64,000 nucleotides of DNA from contig NZ_MSTQ01000019.1 in the NCBI RefSeq assembly GCF_001945365.1, positions 42,378 to 106,377 of the forward strand, given 5' to 3'. The stretch is from Pseudomonas reinekei. GTDB lineage: Bacteria > Pseudomonadota > Gammaproteobacteria > Pseudomonadales > Pseudomonadaceae. Positions 1 to 8,905 of this stretch are shown in pieces (position 1 is the stretch's first letter; the number at the start of each line of letters is the position of its first letter). The notes beneath the pieces were generated by a model. The model worked only from the letters and a program-made list of their open reading frames with translations, was not told the DNA's origin and searched no databases. Position numbers and translations under genes: made by a program.

Positions 1-50
1 TGGTTCAAGCGAAGGAACGAGCAGCGCAGCGGAAAAAGCGCAAATCGTGA
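1..50 (+). CDS. IS3-family transposase OrfA, 3' end only
   Basis: The last 15 codons of a reading frame run from position 3 to a TGA at 48-50 and encode a basic tail (VQAKERAAQRKKRKS). It lies one frame away from the OrfB frame, which is itself open back to the window edge, as expected for an IS3-family orfA/orfB pair joined by -1 frameshifting. An A5G run at 33-38 is a possible slip site. The rest of orfA and the left end of the element lie outside the window. Confidence 0.55.
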   Translation, partial: VQAKERAAQRKKRKS

Positions 51-883
51 TTGAACTGAGGCAGGAGCACCCTCTGGAAGGCCTTCTGAAATTGGCTGGC
101 CTGGCCCGTAGCACTTTTTACTATCAACAAAAGGTGCAGCAATCCGTTGATAAATACGCGGTGCTGAAGTCCAGAATTTGCTCAATTTTCGACGAGCACA
201 AGGGCCGATATGGCTATCGCCGTATCACTGCTGCCGTTCGGCGAGCTGGCCACCTCGTGAACCACAAGACTGTTCAGCGCCTCATGGGCGAGCTTCAGTT
301 GAAAAGCCGTGTGCGCATAAAGAAATACCGGGCCTACAGAGGCGAAGAGGGTCAGGTAGCGCCGAACCTGCTGAAACGGAAGTTTGATGCCAAACGACCG
401 AACCAGAAATGGGTAACCGATGTGACGGAGTTTCGGGTCGGTGGGCAGAAGCTTTATCTCTCGCCGATCCTTGACCTCTATAACGGCGAAATAATCGCCT
501 TCAAGACCGCGAGGCGCCCGCTGTTCGACATGGTTGGTGCGATGCTACGGCAAGCTTTTGAGAGACTGCGGCCACGCGATAAACCAATCTTGCATTCCGA
601 CCAGGGATGGCAGTACCGGATGCCTATCTACCGCCGCGTGCTGAACGAGCGCGCGGTAAAGCCAAGCATGTCCCGCAAAGGAAATTGCTATGACAATGCG
701 GCTATGGAGAGCTTTTTTGGCACGTTGAAATCCGAGTTCTTTTACCTGAACAAATTCAATAGTCTCGATGAGCTTGAAGCAGGTATAGAGGGCTACATAC
801 ACTACTACAATCATTCGCGAATCAGGCTGAAGCTAAGTGGCCTGAGCCCTGTGGAATACAGGACTCAAGCTCGGCGGGCATAG
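47..883 (+). CDS. IS3-family transposase OrfB (DDE integrase core)
   Basis: This 278-residue protein catalyses strand transfer of the insertion sequence. An HTH_21-type segment (about residues 40-95, with HKGRYGYRRI) is followed by an rve integrase core. The catalytic triad is visible as D125 (VTDVTEF), D185 (HSDQGWQY) and E221 (AAMESFFGTLKSE), giving the DD(35)E spacing typical of IS3 elements. The GTG at 47 overlaps the orfA stop; the functional product is probably the OrfAB frameshift fusion. The length is complete, so the element may be active. It marks the left border of an accessory region. Confidence 0.93.
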   Translation: MIELRQEHPLEGLLKLAGLARSTFYYQQKVQQSVDKYAVLKSRICSIFDEHKGRYGYRRITAAVRRAGHLVNHKTVQRLMGELQLKSRVRIKKYRAYRGEEGQVAPNLLKRKFDAKRPNQKWVTDVTEFRVGGQKLYLSPILDLYNGEIIAFKTARRPLFDMVGAMLRQAFERLRPRDKPILHSDQGWQYRMPIYRRVLNERAVKPSMSRKGNCYDNAAMESFFGTLKSEFFYLNKFNSLDELEAGIEGYIHYYNHSRIRLKLSGLSPVEYRTQARRA

Positions 884-888
884 AAGGC

Positions 889-912
889 GTCCAACATTTC
901 GGGGTCAGATCA
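889..912. repeat. Right terminal inverted repeat of the IS3-family element
   Basis: After the OrfB stop the sequence ends in GGGGTCAGATCA (901-912). Its complement starts TGATCTGACCCC, matching the TG...CA ends and TGA(A/T)CTGACCCC-like termini of IS3-family elements. The matching left end is outside the window, so the boundary and target duplication cannot be confirmed here. Confidence 0.55.
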
Positions 913-1321
913 AAATACGCGGACACCATCGCCCTTAATGCTGGAGTTCGGAAGGTGACTTGGCCGGACGCTTACCGCAATTGAGCTCCGCTACCAACAT
1001 GTGTTGGCTAGTTATTTGTCATGACAACGCCGCATTCGGCCCTTCGCCGCAAGACCCATTACTTCTCCCGTGCCGAGAGGTCTTGTAGTTTTCTTGCTGG
1101 CTTTCCGATGCTTATCTACTCTTGCCAGGCCGTTTAGCCATGACCTGGATTGAGCAACTTTTCATACTTTTGCTCAGATCGATCACCCTAATGCCTGAGG
1201 CTTCTATACCCGGGTATGGTATCGAGCGCGTTCGCCCCGATGCAGACTATTTCTCCGGGCGACACACCACTCTCAAACCGAAGGTGGAGTGTTCGCCGAT
1301 CCAGGTAATAGGAGAATGATC
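913..1321. other. Intergenic region between IS end and MBL hydrolase
   Basis: No convincing gene. A 65-codon frame at 1122-1319 has no ribosome binding site and no recognisable motif. A GGAG at 1311-1314 serves the downstream hydrolase, whose promoter must lie here. Otherwise nothing recognisable. Confidence 0.5.
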
Positions 1322-2260
1322 ATGACGACGCATCTGAACCACAGCGCCCCAAAGGCTGAAACCAACGATCAGCAGGGATCGGGTTTCGAAGAGCTGGTGC
1401 CTTCGCGTTATGCCGTGCGGGTCGGCGAGATCGACGTGCTGGTGATCAGCGACGGCGTGCTGCCGCTGCCGACATCAACCATGTCCACCAACGCCGACCC
1501 GGCCGCCCGCGCGGCGTGGTTCAAGGACATGTTCCTGGGGCCGGACGCTTTCGACTGGGCGTTGAACGTGCTGGTGGTGCGCAGCGGCGAGCAGGTGATC
1601 CTGGTCGATGCCGGCCTGGGCGGGCAGTTCCCCGGTTTCCCGCGGGCCGGGCAGTTCCCCAAGCGTCTGGCGGGTGCCGGTATCGAACTGGAGGCGGTGA
1701 CCGACGTCATCATTACCCACATGCACATGGACCACATCGGTGGGCTGCTGGTGGATGAAGTGAAGAACCGTCTGCGTCCGGACGTGCGCATCCATGTGGC
1801 CGCGACTGAAGTCGCGTTCTGGGAATCACCGGATTTCACCCAGACTGAAATGCCGTCGCCTGTGCCGGATGTACTGCGGTCGACTGCCAACGAGTTCATG
1901 GCTATTTATGGCGACAAGGTGCGCACGTTCGAAAATGAATACGAAGTAGCGCCGGGTGTGGTTGCCAAGCTGACTGGCGGTCACACGCCGGGGCATTGTG
2001 TGGTGTATGTGAACTCGGGTGGCGAGCGGTTGACCTTTGCTGGGGACGCGCTGTTTCCGGTGGCGTTCGAGCATCCGGATTGGCATAACGGGTTTGAACA
2101 TGATCCCGAGGAGTCAGTGCGGGTTCGAGTTCGTTTGATGCAAGAGGCAGTGGCGAGCGGGGAGTTGTTTGTAGCGACGCACTTGCCGTTTCCTTCGGTT
2201 GGGCGGGTGAAGGTAGATGGGGATGCGTTTCGGTGGGTGGCGGCATTTTGGGATTTTTGA
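1322..2260 (+). CDS. MBL-fold metallo-hydrolase
   Basis: A 312-residue protein of the metallo-beta-lactamase fold. The binuclear zinc site is visible as HMHMDH (H133, H135, D137, H138), with further ligands at H221 (GGHTPGHC) and D242 (FAGDALFP). The layout resembles AHL-lactonase/YtnP-type hydrolases, but the substrate cannot be read from sequence. ATG 1322 is chosen because GGAG lies about 7 bases upstream; an in-frame GTG at 1289 and ATG at 1316 are alternatives. There is no signal peptide, so it should be cytosolic. It appears monocistronic. Confidence 0.85.
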   Translation: MTTHLNHSAPKAETNDQQGSGFEELVPSRYAVRVGEIDVLVISDGVLPLPTSTMSTNADPAARAAWFKDMFLGPDAFDWALNVLVVRSGEQVILVDAGLGGQFPGFPRAGQFPKRLAGAGIELEAVTDVIITHMHMDHIGGLLVDEVKNRLRPDVRIHVAATEVAFWESPDFTQTEMPSPVPDVLRSTANEFMAIYGDKVRTFENEYEVAPGVVAKLTGGHTPGHCVVYVNSGGERLTFAGDALFPVAFEHPDWHNGFEHDPEESVRVRVRLMQEAVASGELFVATHLPFPSVGRVKVDGDAFRWVAAFWDF

Positions 2261-2400
2261 TGGCTCGGTGGAGCTCGGCCAAATTTAGAGTGGGCCGCTG
2301 TCACCTCGACAATGATGTCGTCCTACTCTCCGTCTAGCCAGTAGGCTCACACAGTTGAATTGCGCAAGAATCTTCATTTGTCGTGAGTGCGGTGACCAGC

Positions 2401-2541
2401 ATGCAATCGAGACTGAGCCGCACCGGAATCGGGATTGAGCTGGCAAATGAGGCGGGGCAGTTGATTCTCGAGATTCAACAGGGCTCGAGGCGTGTGTTAT
2501 ATACGGTCAGCCAGTTCAATTCCACCCTACAATTGAATTGA
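2401..2541 (+). CDS. Possible 46-residue ORF, unrecognised
   Basis: An open frame from ATG 2401 (GTG 2392 also possible) encodes a short product containing GIGIELANEAGQLILEIQQG. Its composition reads like real protein rather than a random frame. There is no clear ribosome binding site, and it lies in the gap after the MBL hydrolase. It could be a true small protein, the tail of a decayed gene, or chance. Confidence 0.22.
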   Translation: MQSRLSRTGIGIELANEAGQLILEIQQGSRRVLYTVSQFNSTLQLN

Positions 2542-2548
2542 CCACAAA

Positions 2549-2651
2549 CCTGTAGGAGCGAGCTTGGTCGCGATGGAGGCCAACGATAACGCGGGGTGTC
2601 AGGCATCCAACGTAAAAGTTAACCATCGTGAGCAAGCCACGCTCCCACAGG
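2549..2651. repeat. REP palindrome pair
   Basis: Two oppositely oriented REP units: TGTAGGAGCGAGCTTGGTCG at 2551 and the complementary type ending CACGCTCCCACAGG at about 2651. They are separated by about 45 bp, the usual REP doublet layout in fluorescent pseudomonads. Confidence 0.8.
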
Positions 2652-2681
2652 GGTTGCAGCCCAGCCCCAACCAGGGTGTGG

Positions 2682-3245
2682 TCAGAGTGCTGCGAGGAAC
2701 TTGTCCACCACCTGACTCTTGTTCTGGTCGCCACCCTTCTGCTCTTTCTCCTGCTCGACGATTTCCGCTTTTTCCTGCATGCGCCGGGCGACTTCCTCGC
2801 CGATAGCCTTTTGTCTCTCCGGCGGCATCTCGTCGACTTGTTCCTGAGTCAGGCCCATCTCTTCCAGTATCGCGTCGTGGATGCGCTGTTCCGGGGTCTT
2901 GCTCATGTATTCCTTGAATTCGGAAGTGGCCGAACCTACGCCATTGACGGCCTCCGCCACGCCTTCAGGCAATGGCGCATAGACCGCTTGCAGATTCACA
3001 CGGGTCTTAGCGAATGCTTCGTCAACGTTGTCGCTGATCTTGGTAGCCTCGCTGACCTGCTGCGTAGTCTGCCCCGTAGCGGATTCCTGAACCTGTGTAG
3101 TGATCTGGGGGTCCTGCGCCTGCACGCTGTTTTGCAGAGCCTGGGTTATGACGCTTTGCAGTCCGGCCGCAGCCTCGGCAGTGGCGTCTTCGCCGGGACG
3201 CTTGGGAAGCGGCATGACCAGATTTTGTTTGGCACTGACCAACAT
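2682..3245 (-). CDS. Hypothetical protein, Gln/Glu-rich
   Basis: A 187-residue acidic, alanine- and glutamine-rich protein with no signal peptide or membrane segment. The C-terminal third (about residues 105-175, EEMGLTQEQVDEMPPERQKAIGEEV followed by a Glu/Lys-rich stretch) is strongly predicted helical and probably coiled coil. I do not recognise a domain. Codon use matches the chromosome, unlike the AT-rich genes further right, so it is probably a resident gene. It is transcribed alone, convergent with the REP pair. Confidence 0.6.
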   Translation of the reverse strand: MLVSAKQNLVMPLPKRPGEDATAEAAAGLQSVITQALQNSVQAQDPQITTQVQESATGQTTQQVSEATKISDNVDEAFAKTRVNLQAVYAPLPEGVAEAVNGVGSATSEFKEYMSKTPEQRIHDAILEEMGLTQEQVDEMPPERQKAIGEEVARRMQEKAEIVEQEKEQKGGDQNKSQVVDKFLAAL

Positions 3246-4178
3246 GATGAAGTCCTTTTGGATGATTTCGGAGCAGGACTTCTTGCAAAGACTATACCTA
3301 TAATAAAAACTTTATTTAAATCAATTGATTAAATGTTAAAAGACAGCCTTTCCACCGCGGAATGGGCAAATCTATGCCGACGAACGGCAAAGGTTTGCGG
3401 GCGCAGGGAAGGTCGATACCGCACTGTTTCAGAAATCCGGATTGGTGTGTCAATCGCTTGGTCGACAGCTTAATGATGATACCGGCCAGGGTAAATCTGG
3501 GCCAGGCGACATAGGCCCTTGGGGATCGCCATTTGAAGTTGAGGATGCCCGTCTTCTGGGTAAAGCCGCGCTCGCTGAGTGCCAAGCGATGCGGGCGCTG
3601 AAACTCCGAATCTTTGCGTACAAGCGCCGTGAATGCGTAGCTAAACGCTGAGTTAAGTTCGGTGGCTTGCCGGTGCATCCTTTGTTCCACTCGGGCGCGG
3701 GCCGAGGGCCCGGTGGGCTGTTTCGCAGAACATCCACTCGGCCCTCCGACGGTGCAGGTCAAATCATAAGCAAAAAGAGAGTCGACCTTCGAACCGACTT
3801 GCCGGGAAGGTATGCTTCTATGTAGGAGCAAACATGCTGGCTTCTAGAGTGGGTTGGACTGTCCACAGAGTGTGCTGGTCCTGCCCACTCGATAACTGTC
3901 CCATCATGCTGCATGCTTCCCTGCTGGCCAATGCCGAGATATTGCCGCAGGCCAGACAAGGGAGCTACTTTTTCAACAGAATCGGCCGATTTCTGCCTAT
4001 CACGAGGGGCAGAGAACGGCCAATAGCGGACGTTCGTCATCCTCGATCGCATCAGCATCAATTGCCTTTCCCGTCATTTAAAAATGGTTGCTAAGAGTCA
4101 ATAAGAGATATCGTAATTGAGCCGGCAACCTGCGCAGGGGGGCTCGTCGATGCTGAGCTATAGCTTGTTTTTATACTT
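3246..4178. other. Long stretch without a convincing gene
   Basis: About 930 bp. Several overlapping frames exist on both strands (the longest, 171 codons, at 3316-3831 minus), but none shows a domain or ribosome binding site. At about 3980-4035 a segment containing CGGCCAATAGCGGAC resembles (in complement) sequence at 9570-9600. The region reads like eroded coding DNA at an island border. Confidence 0.45.
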
Positions 4179-5105
4179 CTATCCTACTTCCCTCTTGAGA
4201 TGATTAAAGTCCTCAGAAGCCGCGGGATGCTTAAGTAAATCTTTAATAAAATCTTCAGTGTAGTTGCACTTAATTAACGCATCCCCGATTGATTCCGAAT
4301 TTAAAAACGCCTCGTACAGTGAAACGATCCCTATACCTTTGGGTGACTTCTCAAGAAGGTAGACTACGAGCGGATGCTTTTCAAATGTTCGTAAAGCCCG
4401 ACTCCTTAAGTTGCTATTAGAAGACTTAATTATTTGCTCAAAATTATCAGGCTGGAGTTTAGACATAATTGACTCGGTGTAACTCTTAAGTACCGAGCTC
4501 AAGTCCTTAAGTCCGGCGACCTGAGAGGAAAGGTCTTCGAGCTCATGGTCCCGTTTTTTTGCTGCAAGTAAATCCGCAAAGAGTCCGGCCCATTGATCCC
4601 GAAGCCAAGATGATAAGTCGTCAAACTTCTCAAAATCGCGAACTAAATTGTTTCTTTTCTGAGAGTATATATCGTCGATTAGTTTGAAAATATTGACATT
4701 GTCGACATGAGCATATGAAATATCCTTGTTATGTCTGTTTTTTTTGTAGGTGTGGTACTCGGAGTGAACATTTTTCTCTATAAAAATATAAATTGGAATA
4801 TCATTAACTCTTGCGGTCTCATACTCTTTTTTTGTCACCGAATTAAAGTGCTCTAATCCAGACTCGATATCAGTATCTGAAGACGGACTTCCATATCTCC
4901 CTCCGATTATTAGAACCAGTATGTGACAATTTTTTATTTCATCATAGCAAGAAACGTCTAAAGGTGAGTCGTGATGAAATGGAATGTCGCCCTGCTCGTA
5001 TAAAACAGATTCATAACCTAATCCATCGATGAAAATTTCAAGACTATTTCTAATATGCTTAAGATCATAATAAGTAGAAGATACGAAAACACGTGGTTTG
5101 GCCAT
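4179..5105 (-). CDS. DUF4062 domain protein (TIR-like fold)
   Basis: A 308-residue protein opening with KPRVFVSSTYYDLKHIRNSL and then CHILVLIIGGRYGS, the signature of DUF4062, an N-terminal domain related in fold to TIR/nucleoside-deoxyribosyltransferase-like domains (residues about 4-95). A helical, partly coiled-coil middle (about 170-215) and a helical C-terminal part follow without a recognisable effector. DUF4062 proteins are common in accessory and defence-type loci; the exact activity is not established. The gene is AT-rich compared with the chromosome, suggesting horizontal transfer. No partner gene is adjacent. Confidence 0.78.
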   Translation of the reverse strand: MAKPRVFVSSTYYDLKHIRNSLEIFIDGLGYESVLYEQGDIPFHHDSPLDVSCYDEIKNCHILVLIIGGRYGSPSSDTDIESGLEHFNSVTKKEYETARVNDIPIYIFIEKNVHSEYHTYKKNRHNKDISYAHVDNVNIFKLIDDIYSQKRNNLVRDFEKFDDLSSWLRDQWAGLFADLLAAKKRDHELEDLSSQVAGLKDLSSVLKSYTESIMSKLQPDNFEQIIKSSNSNLRSRALRTFEKHPLVVYLLEKSPKGIGIVSLYEAFLNSESIGDALIKCNYTEDFIKDLLKHPAASEDFNHLKREVG

Positions 5106-5612
5106 GGCATTCCATTCCAGATTACTAAAATTCCGCCGATAATATCAAAAAGCCACAGGCGCGTCGATTGGTGCCAGAAAATGAATTGAGCTCTGCAGTA
5201 CGTATTACGTTCAGTTGTCAAGGACACAGCTGAACGCAAGGGAGCAAATCCGATAGTGCTTGCTCAATGTAGCGCAGCCGATTCCTGGCATACGTTAGGA
5301 GCAGCTTAGAGTTGGCTGCCGTCTTTCTTTACAGGCAAAAAACGACCAAATGCAGCCCATCGCCCCCGGTAATAGTCGGCGACGAGCGGCCAATCGTTAG
5401 TATTCGGCCAAGTATGACCGGTAGGAATAAACAACCCAAAGCAGCCATTAATGGACCTTAATTTCCATTCAGACTGGACATCAGGCCTACTCCTGACACA
5501 AAATTGTAAAATTGTAAAATTTGAATCTTTTGATATTTAGATCTGAGAGTCAATAGTATCTTACACCCCTCCATATATTCTAAGTGTCAGTGATATTAGT
5601 GTTTGAGAGGGG
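5106..5612. other. AT-rich intergenic region
   Basis: About 500 bp between two minus-strand genes with no supported coding frame. At 5385-5400 it holds GCGGCCAATCGTTAG, related in core (ATTGGCCGC in complement) to elements near 4010 and 9580. The tandem AAATTGTAAAATTGTAAAAT at 5502-5521 is a short direct repeat. Confidence 0.45.
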
Positions 5613-6167
5613 CTATTCACGCTGGGCCAAACAGTTAATCCAATATCCTGCTCGATTGCCTAAATGAAATCTACGTGCCCGCCAGATATTCGTCAACTTT
5701 AACCCCCCTACCGAATCTATCAACTTAACAAGCCTATCAATAGTAAAAAAATTCACCAAAGTAGCATTCAATATGTGCTCTCCTTCGCCCTCTAAAACCG
5801 ACATATAAAAAACACCACCCCTATACAATTGCTTAATGATTATTTGGAGTGTGGCACATTCAGAACTTCGGGGGACGTACATCAGGCTAGCTCGTGCCCA
5901 TATGCCATGAAACTGCATTGAAAACGGCATGTGCTCCGCACTACCGAGAACGTATATTGGCCCCACGACATTTTTTGCAATGCTAAGCATTTGTTCGGAG
6001 GGGTCCATACCGACAACCTCGTAGCCAGCTGAGAAAAAATGCTCAGCGTCAAATCCAGCCCCACAACCCAAATCTAAAATGCGCCCATGGGCAGGCATAA
6101 GCTCCAGAAATCGTTCCCTAGCTAGCGCTCTCGGAGCCATGAAGTAGTTTTTATTCACCTTCTTCAT
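5613..6167 (-). CDS. Class I SAM-dependent methyltransferase
   Basis: A 184-residue protein with the Methyltransf_11-type SAM site: ILDLGCGAGFD (residues 30-40, motif I), EVVGMDPSEQM (motif II acidic residue) and GSAEHMPF (motif III). At 184 residues it is short but carries the whole Rossmann core. Methyl acceptor unknown. Low GC like its neighbours. It is divergent from the 6525 gene across a 357 bp gap, so it may belong to the same small modification cluster (methyltransferase, glycosyltransferase, oxygenase). Confidence 0.85.
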   Translation of the reverse strand: MKKVNKNYFMAPRALARERFLELMPAHGRILDLGCGAGFDAEHFFSAGYEVVGMDPSEQMLSIAKNVVGPIYVLGSAEHMPFSMQFHGIWARASLMYVPRSSECATLQIIIKQLYRGGVFYMSVLEGEGEHILNATLVNFFTIDRLVKLIDSVGGLKLTNIWRARRFHLGNRAGYWINCLAQRE

Positions 6168-6524
6168 TTCCTAAATTAGATCCATTACTTGCTTGACTTA
6201 AATAGCACTTCATCACGTACTACTTCAAAAATTTGCGACAGATAAAAGGCCGCTTGTGCATTATTTTACGAGACAAAATGAACTGCGCAACTTTAAGCGA
6301 AAGAGCTAATAGCTGACCACCATTAGGATAATGAACAATCCAAGCCAAGCCAAAACGAAAACACTTTCCTTTTGCCGGATACCCAAAGTCTCCTTGCGTT
6401 TCGTGGCATGGTGTCGACGGTGCAACAAAAGTCGGAAGTGGCGTGGACTGGTTCAATTGCACCTCCTTGCAAAATTGGAAGGAGCGGCTAGCATTCCTAA
6501 TGCATTGATACGGCATATCTGGAG
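6168..6524. other. Divergent promoter region
   Basis: This 357 bp gap separates the minus-strand methyltransferase from the plus-strand 6525 gene. Open frames at 6220-6516 (minus) and 6331-6534 (plus) overlap each other and lack motifs. The promoters for both directions are expected here, but no clear -35/-10 pair stood out. Confidence 0.4.
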
Positions 6525-7061
6525 ATGGCTATGAGCAAGACTAGCGGTCCTTCAAAAAAAAAACCAGTCAGAGATGAGCGCTGGAAAGTCGCAGTACTAT
6601 CTAGCGCTTTAGCTGCGGAGAGCACTGATTTTACACCACTCATTGCACGCTATACCAAAGAGTACGGTGTGACTGACGATGAAGCCAAAGAGCACATCAA
6701 AGAAATGTGTCGTTTCCTTGCGCTCTCTGCCAATGTGACCCAGGGACGTTACTCAATTATGGGGGCAGTAGATCATGTTTGGCATATGTTTCTGATCTTC
6801 ACTAAACTCTACGCTGAATTCTGCGATGCTGTAGCAGGTAAATTTATTCACCATTTGCCTGCACAGATGCTTTCCCAAACGAAAGGCCTCTACAACAAAG
6901 GTTACAAACTTCTACTAAGTGACTATAAACTTGCCTTCAATGAGGACCCTCCCGCTCACATTTGGCCACGAGTTAAGTTGGGCACAATGGCTGAAGTGGA
7001 ATGTATTTCTTGTGAATGCGAAACCTGCTCTCCTGTTAGCCCACCCTGTGATGCAAATTGA
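6525..7061 (+). CDS. GRDP-like (WH-motif) protein with Cys-rich C-terminal tail
   Basis: A 178-residue protein. The central block VDHVWHMFLIFTKLYAEFC (residues 82-100) followed by GKFIHHLP matches the bacterial glycine-rich-domain-containing-protein-like family, whose function is unknown. The C-terminus carries five cysteines in a tight pattern (C160, C163, C165, C168, C175; CISCECETCSPVSPPC). This could bind metal or be a target of post-translational modification. Its stop overlaps the region just before the glycosyltransferase gene, so the two are very likely co-transcribed. ATG 6525 is used; ATG 6531 is two codons later. Confidence 0.65.
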   Translation: MAMSKTSGPSKKKPVRDERWKVAVLSSALAAESTDFTPLIARYTKEYGVTDDEAKEHIKEMCRFLALSANVTQGRYSIMGAVDHVWHMFLIFTKLYAEFCDAVAGKFIHHLPAQMLSQTKGLYNKGYKLLLSDYKLAFNEDPPAHIWPRVKLGTMAEVECISCECETCSPVSPPCDAN

Positions 7062-7078
7062 CCTCCACGGATGCGAAC

Positions 7079-8329
7079 ATGACCAAGCGAGCAGCTCGGA
7101 TATTAGTCGTAGGAAAATTCCCCCCCATTCAAGGCGGAGTTAGTGCTCAGGTTTTTGCTTCAGTTGTTGACCTTGCGAAAGCGGGGCATACAGTTGACGT
7201 GGTTACAAACTCAGACGAGGTTGAGATAAATTTCAGATGCAATGTCTCGTTCTCCGACGCCGCAAATCTTGCTAAACGCCTATCTATGGGAAAGGTGTCA
7301 GTATATTCAACAACTCCAAATGGTAGCGCAAGAGCGATTCCGCAAAGTCAGTTCTTTACCGAGAAGCTATATGGTTTGGGATGTCGACTTATAGAGCAAA
7401 ACGAATATGACTTCATTGTCGGCTGGTACTTGGCTCCGTATGGAATGGTAGCAGCTGCCTTAGCAACGAAAGCTAAGAAAGTGTTATTACTTTGCCATGC
7501 TGGATCCGATGCCTTTCGTTTAGCACAACATGCAGACATGTCCTTCACAATCAAAGACACCCTTCGCTCAGCACATCGAGTTTTGACGTACGATCATCTG
7601 AAAATTCGAAACCAAATGGATTTGCTAGGAGTAAAAGAAGAAAAACGAATATATATTAATGCAACAGCACTACCGGAAATTTATTTCCCTAAAACTAGAA
7701 TCAGTCCAAAGAGTGTCGACGCGTCTACCCCACTAACATTATTGCATTATTCTAAAATTGGCGAGGCAAAGGGCTCATTTGACTTGGTCAGAAGCCTTAC
7801 ACGCCTGTCAGAAAGAAAGCTTAATTTTCAATTTTTTTGCGTGGAACTAGGCTGGCCTACAGCTATTGAGAAATTTAAGAACGCTGTTGCCACGTCGGAG
7901 ACGCTCAGCAAGCGGACGAAATTTTTAGCCCCGGTGCCGCCTTGGGAAGTAAATACAATGCTGTCCGCCGCTGACTTAGTAGTTTGCTTAGAGCGTAAAT
8001 TTGATATTGATTCGCACTCGCCTAAAGTTCCGCGTGAAGTGATGGCGGCAGGAAGTACATTGATTGTGTCAAGAGAGGTGGCTGACAAACAACCATTTTC
8101 ACGAAGCCTAGTAAATAAACGGACAGCAATTGTTGTTGATGACCCTAATGATATTCAACAATTGGACTGCGCTCTTGAGATGGCAATCTCGAATGCAGTA
8201 CTAATGCGGTCCATTGCAACCCAAGGCCGCTTTATAAGTGAAGCATTCGAAGGGCACTTACCTACTCAAACTGCATACGCTACCGCGATTGGTAACTGGT
8301 GGAATTTATCCAAACCAGCAGGTAAGTGA
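7079..8329 (+). CDS. Glycosyltransferase family 4 type
   Basis: A 416-residue GT-B glycosyltransferase. The N-terminal ILVVGKFPPIQGGVSAQV is the typical GT4 acceptor-domain opening with a glycine-rich loop. The C-terminal half carries the donor domain, with HYSKIGEAKGSFDLV and a degenerate E-x7-E region (PKVPREVMAAGSTLIVS). ATG 7079 is chosen; a TTG at 7058 overlaps the previous stop. It follows the Cys-tailed protein by 17 bp, suggesting a shared transcript. Donor and acceptor are unknown. AT-rich codon use marks it as part of the acquired island. A cytosolic role is likely, as no membrane segment is seen. Confidence 0.8.
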   Translation: MTKRAARILVVGKFPPIQGGVSAQVFASVVDLAKAGHTVDVVTNSDEVEINFRCNVSFSDAANLAKRLSMGKVSVYSTTPNGSARAIPQSQFFTEKLYGLGCRLIEQNEYDFIVGWYLAPYGMVAAALATKAKKVLLLCHAGSDAFRLAQHADMSFTIKDTLRSAHRVLTYDHLKIRNQMDLLGVKEEKRIYINATALPEIYFPKTRISPKSVDASTPLTLLHYSKIGEAKGSFDLVRSLTRLSERKLNFQFFCVELGWPTAIEKFKNAVATSETLSKRTKFLAPVPPWEVNTMLSAADLVVCLERKFDIDSHSPKVPREVMAAGSTLIVSREVADKQPFSRSLVNKRTAIVVDDPNDIQQLDCALEMAISNAVLMRSIATQGRFISEAFEGHLPTQTAYATAIGNWWNLSKPAGK

Positions 8330-8845
8330 ACAGCGCTGTCCCTTCTTTACCAGTGTAACTCTATGCATTAATTCACTACCAAATATAACTGCTGTTCCAG
8401 CAACAGATGGAGCAGATATAGTTCTATCGTAGGGTGAGCGCAATTTGACTTGTAGTTCACCTCCCTCGTAGTCGTTTTCGTCGGAAAGCTGGACTACTAA
8501 TGTTACCTTTCTGCCATCTTGGTGAACCCGGTCTGCATCGACATGCCAATCATAGAAATCACCGGTGCGGTATAAGGCCAACTGTATGCCTAAACATTTC
8601 TCTAATGGGGTATTACAAACTCCATGCTCCGCTCGAATCACTCCGAAAGCCCAATTGCTCCAGGTGCAATTAGTATCTAAGAAAGCAACGACGGATTTCC
8701 GATGACTTGGATTGAACAGCTGCGCATGCCCCACGCGACCTGCACTAAAAGTCAAATTGACTGCGAGCGCTCTTAGTGTGTCAATGTCGTGCAAAGTCAT
8801 AGCATCGAGAATATATGCATAACCAGTTTCAGTAAATTCATTCAT
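8306..8845 (-). CDS. PKHD-type 2-oxoglutarate/Fe(II) dioxygenase
   Basis: A prolyl-4-hydroxylase-like (P4Hc) oxygenase. Numbered from the GTG at 8881, the iron ligands H113 and D115 (DWHVDADRV) and H173 (SELMHRVT) are present, as is the 2-oxoglutarate-binding R183 (KKGQRCSLTCWFG). The C-terminal end matches PKHD-type hydroxylases. ATG 8845 (179 residues) looks the better start; GTG 8881 would add 12 residues. It converges on the glycosyltransferase gene, overlapping its 3' end by 24 bp. It could hydroxylate a peptide or amino acid; the substrate is unknown. Confidence 0.82.
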   Translation of the reverse strand: MNEFTETGYAYILDAMTLHDIDTLRALAVNLTFSAGRVGHAQLFNPSHRKSVVAFLDTNCTWSNWAFGVIRAEHGVCNTPLEKCLGIQLALYRTGDFYDWHVDADRVHQDGRKVTLVVQLSDENDYEGGELQVKLRSPYDRTISAPSVAGTAVIFGSELMHRVTLVKKGQRCSLTCWFG

Positions 8846-8905
8846 TTGCTTTCGCTCGATTATACTGAAGTGTGGGCCCACGAATAGTATGACGCTGAGA
8901 TTCTC

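Noticed and set aside
1122..1319. 65-codon frame upstream of the MBL hydrolase
   Set aside because: No motif or ribosome site, and it covers the likely promoter and leader of the hydrolase.
3316..3831. 171-codon minus-strand frame
   Set aside because: No domain, no ribosome site, overlaps frames on the other strand and shows irregular composition; more likely chance or decayed DNA.
6220..6516. 98-codon minus-strand frame in the divergent gap
   Set aside because: Overlapped by a plus-strand frame, no motif, and situated where promoters of both flanking genes are needed.
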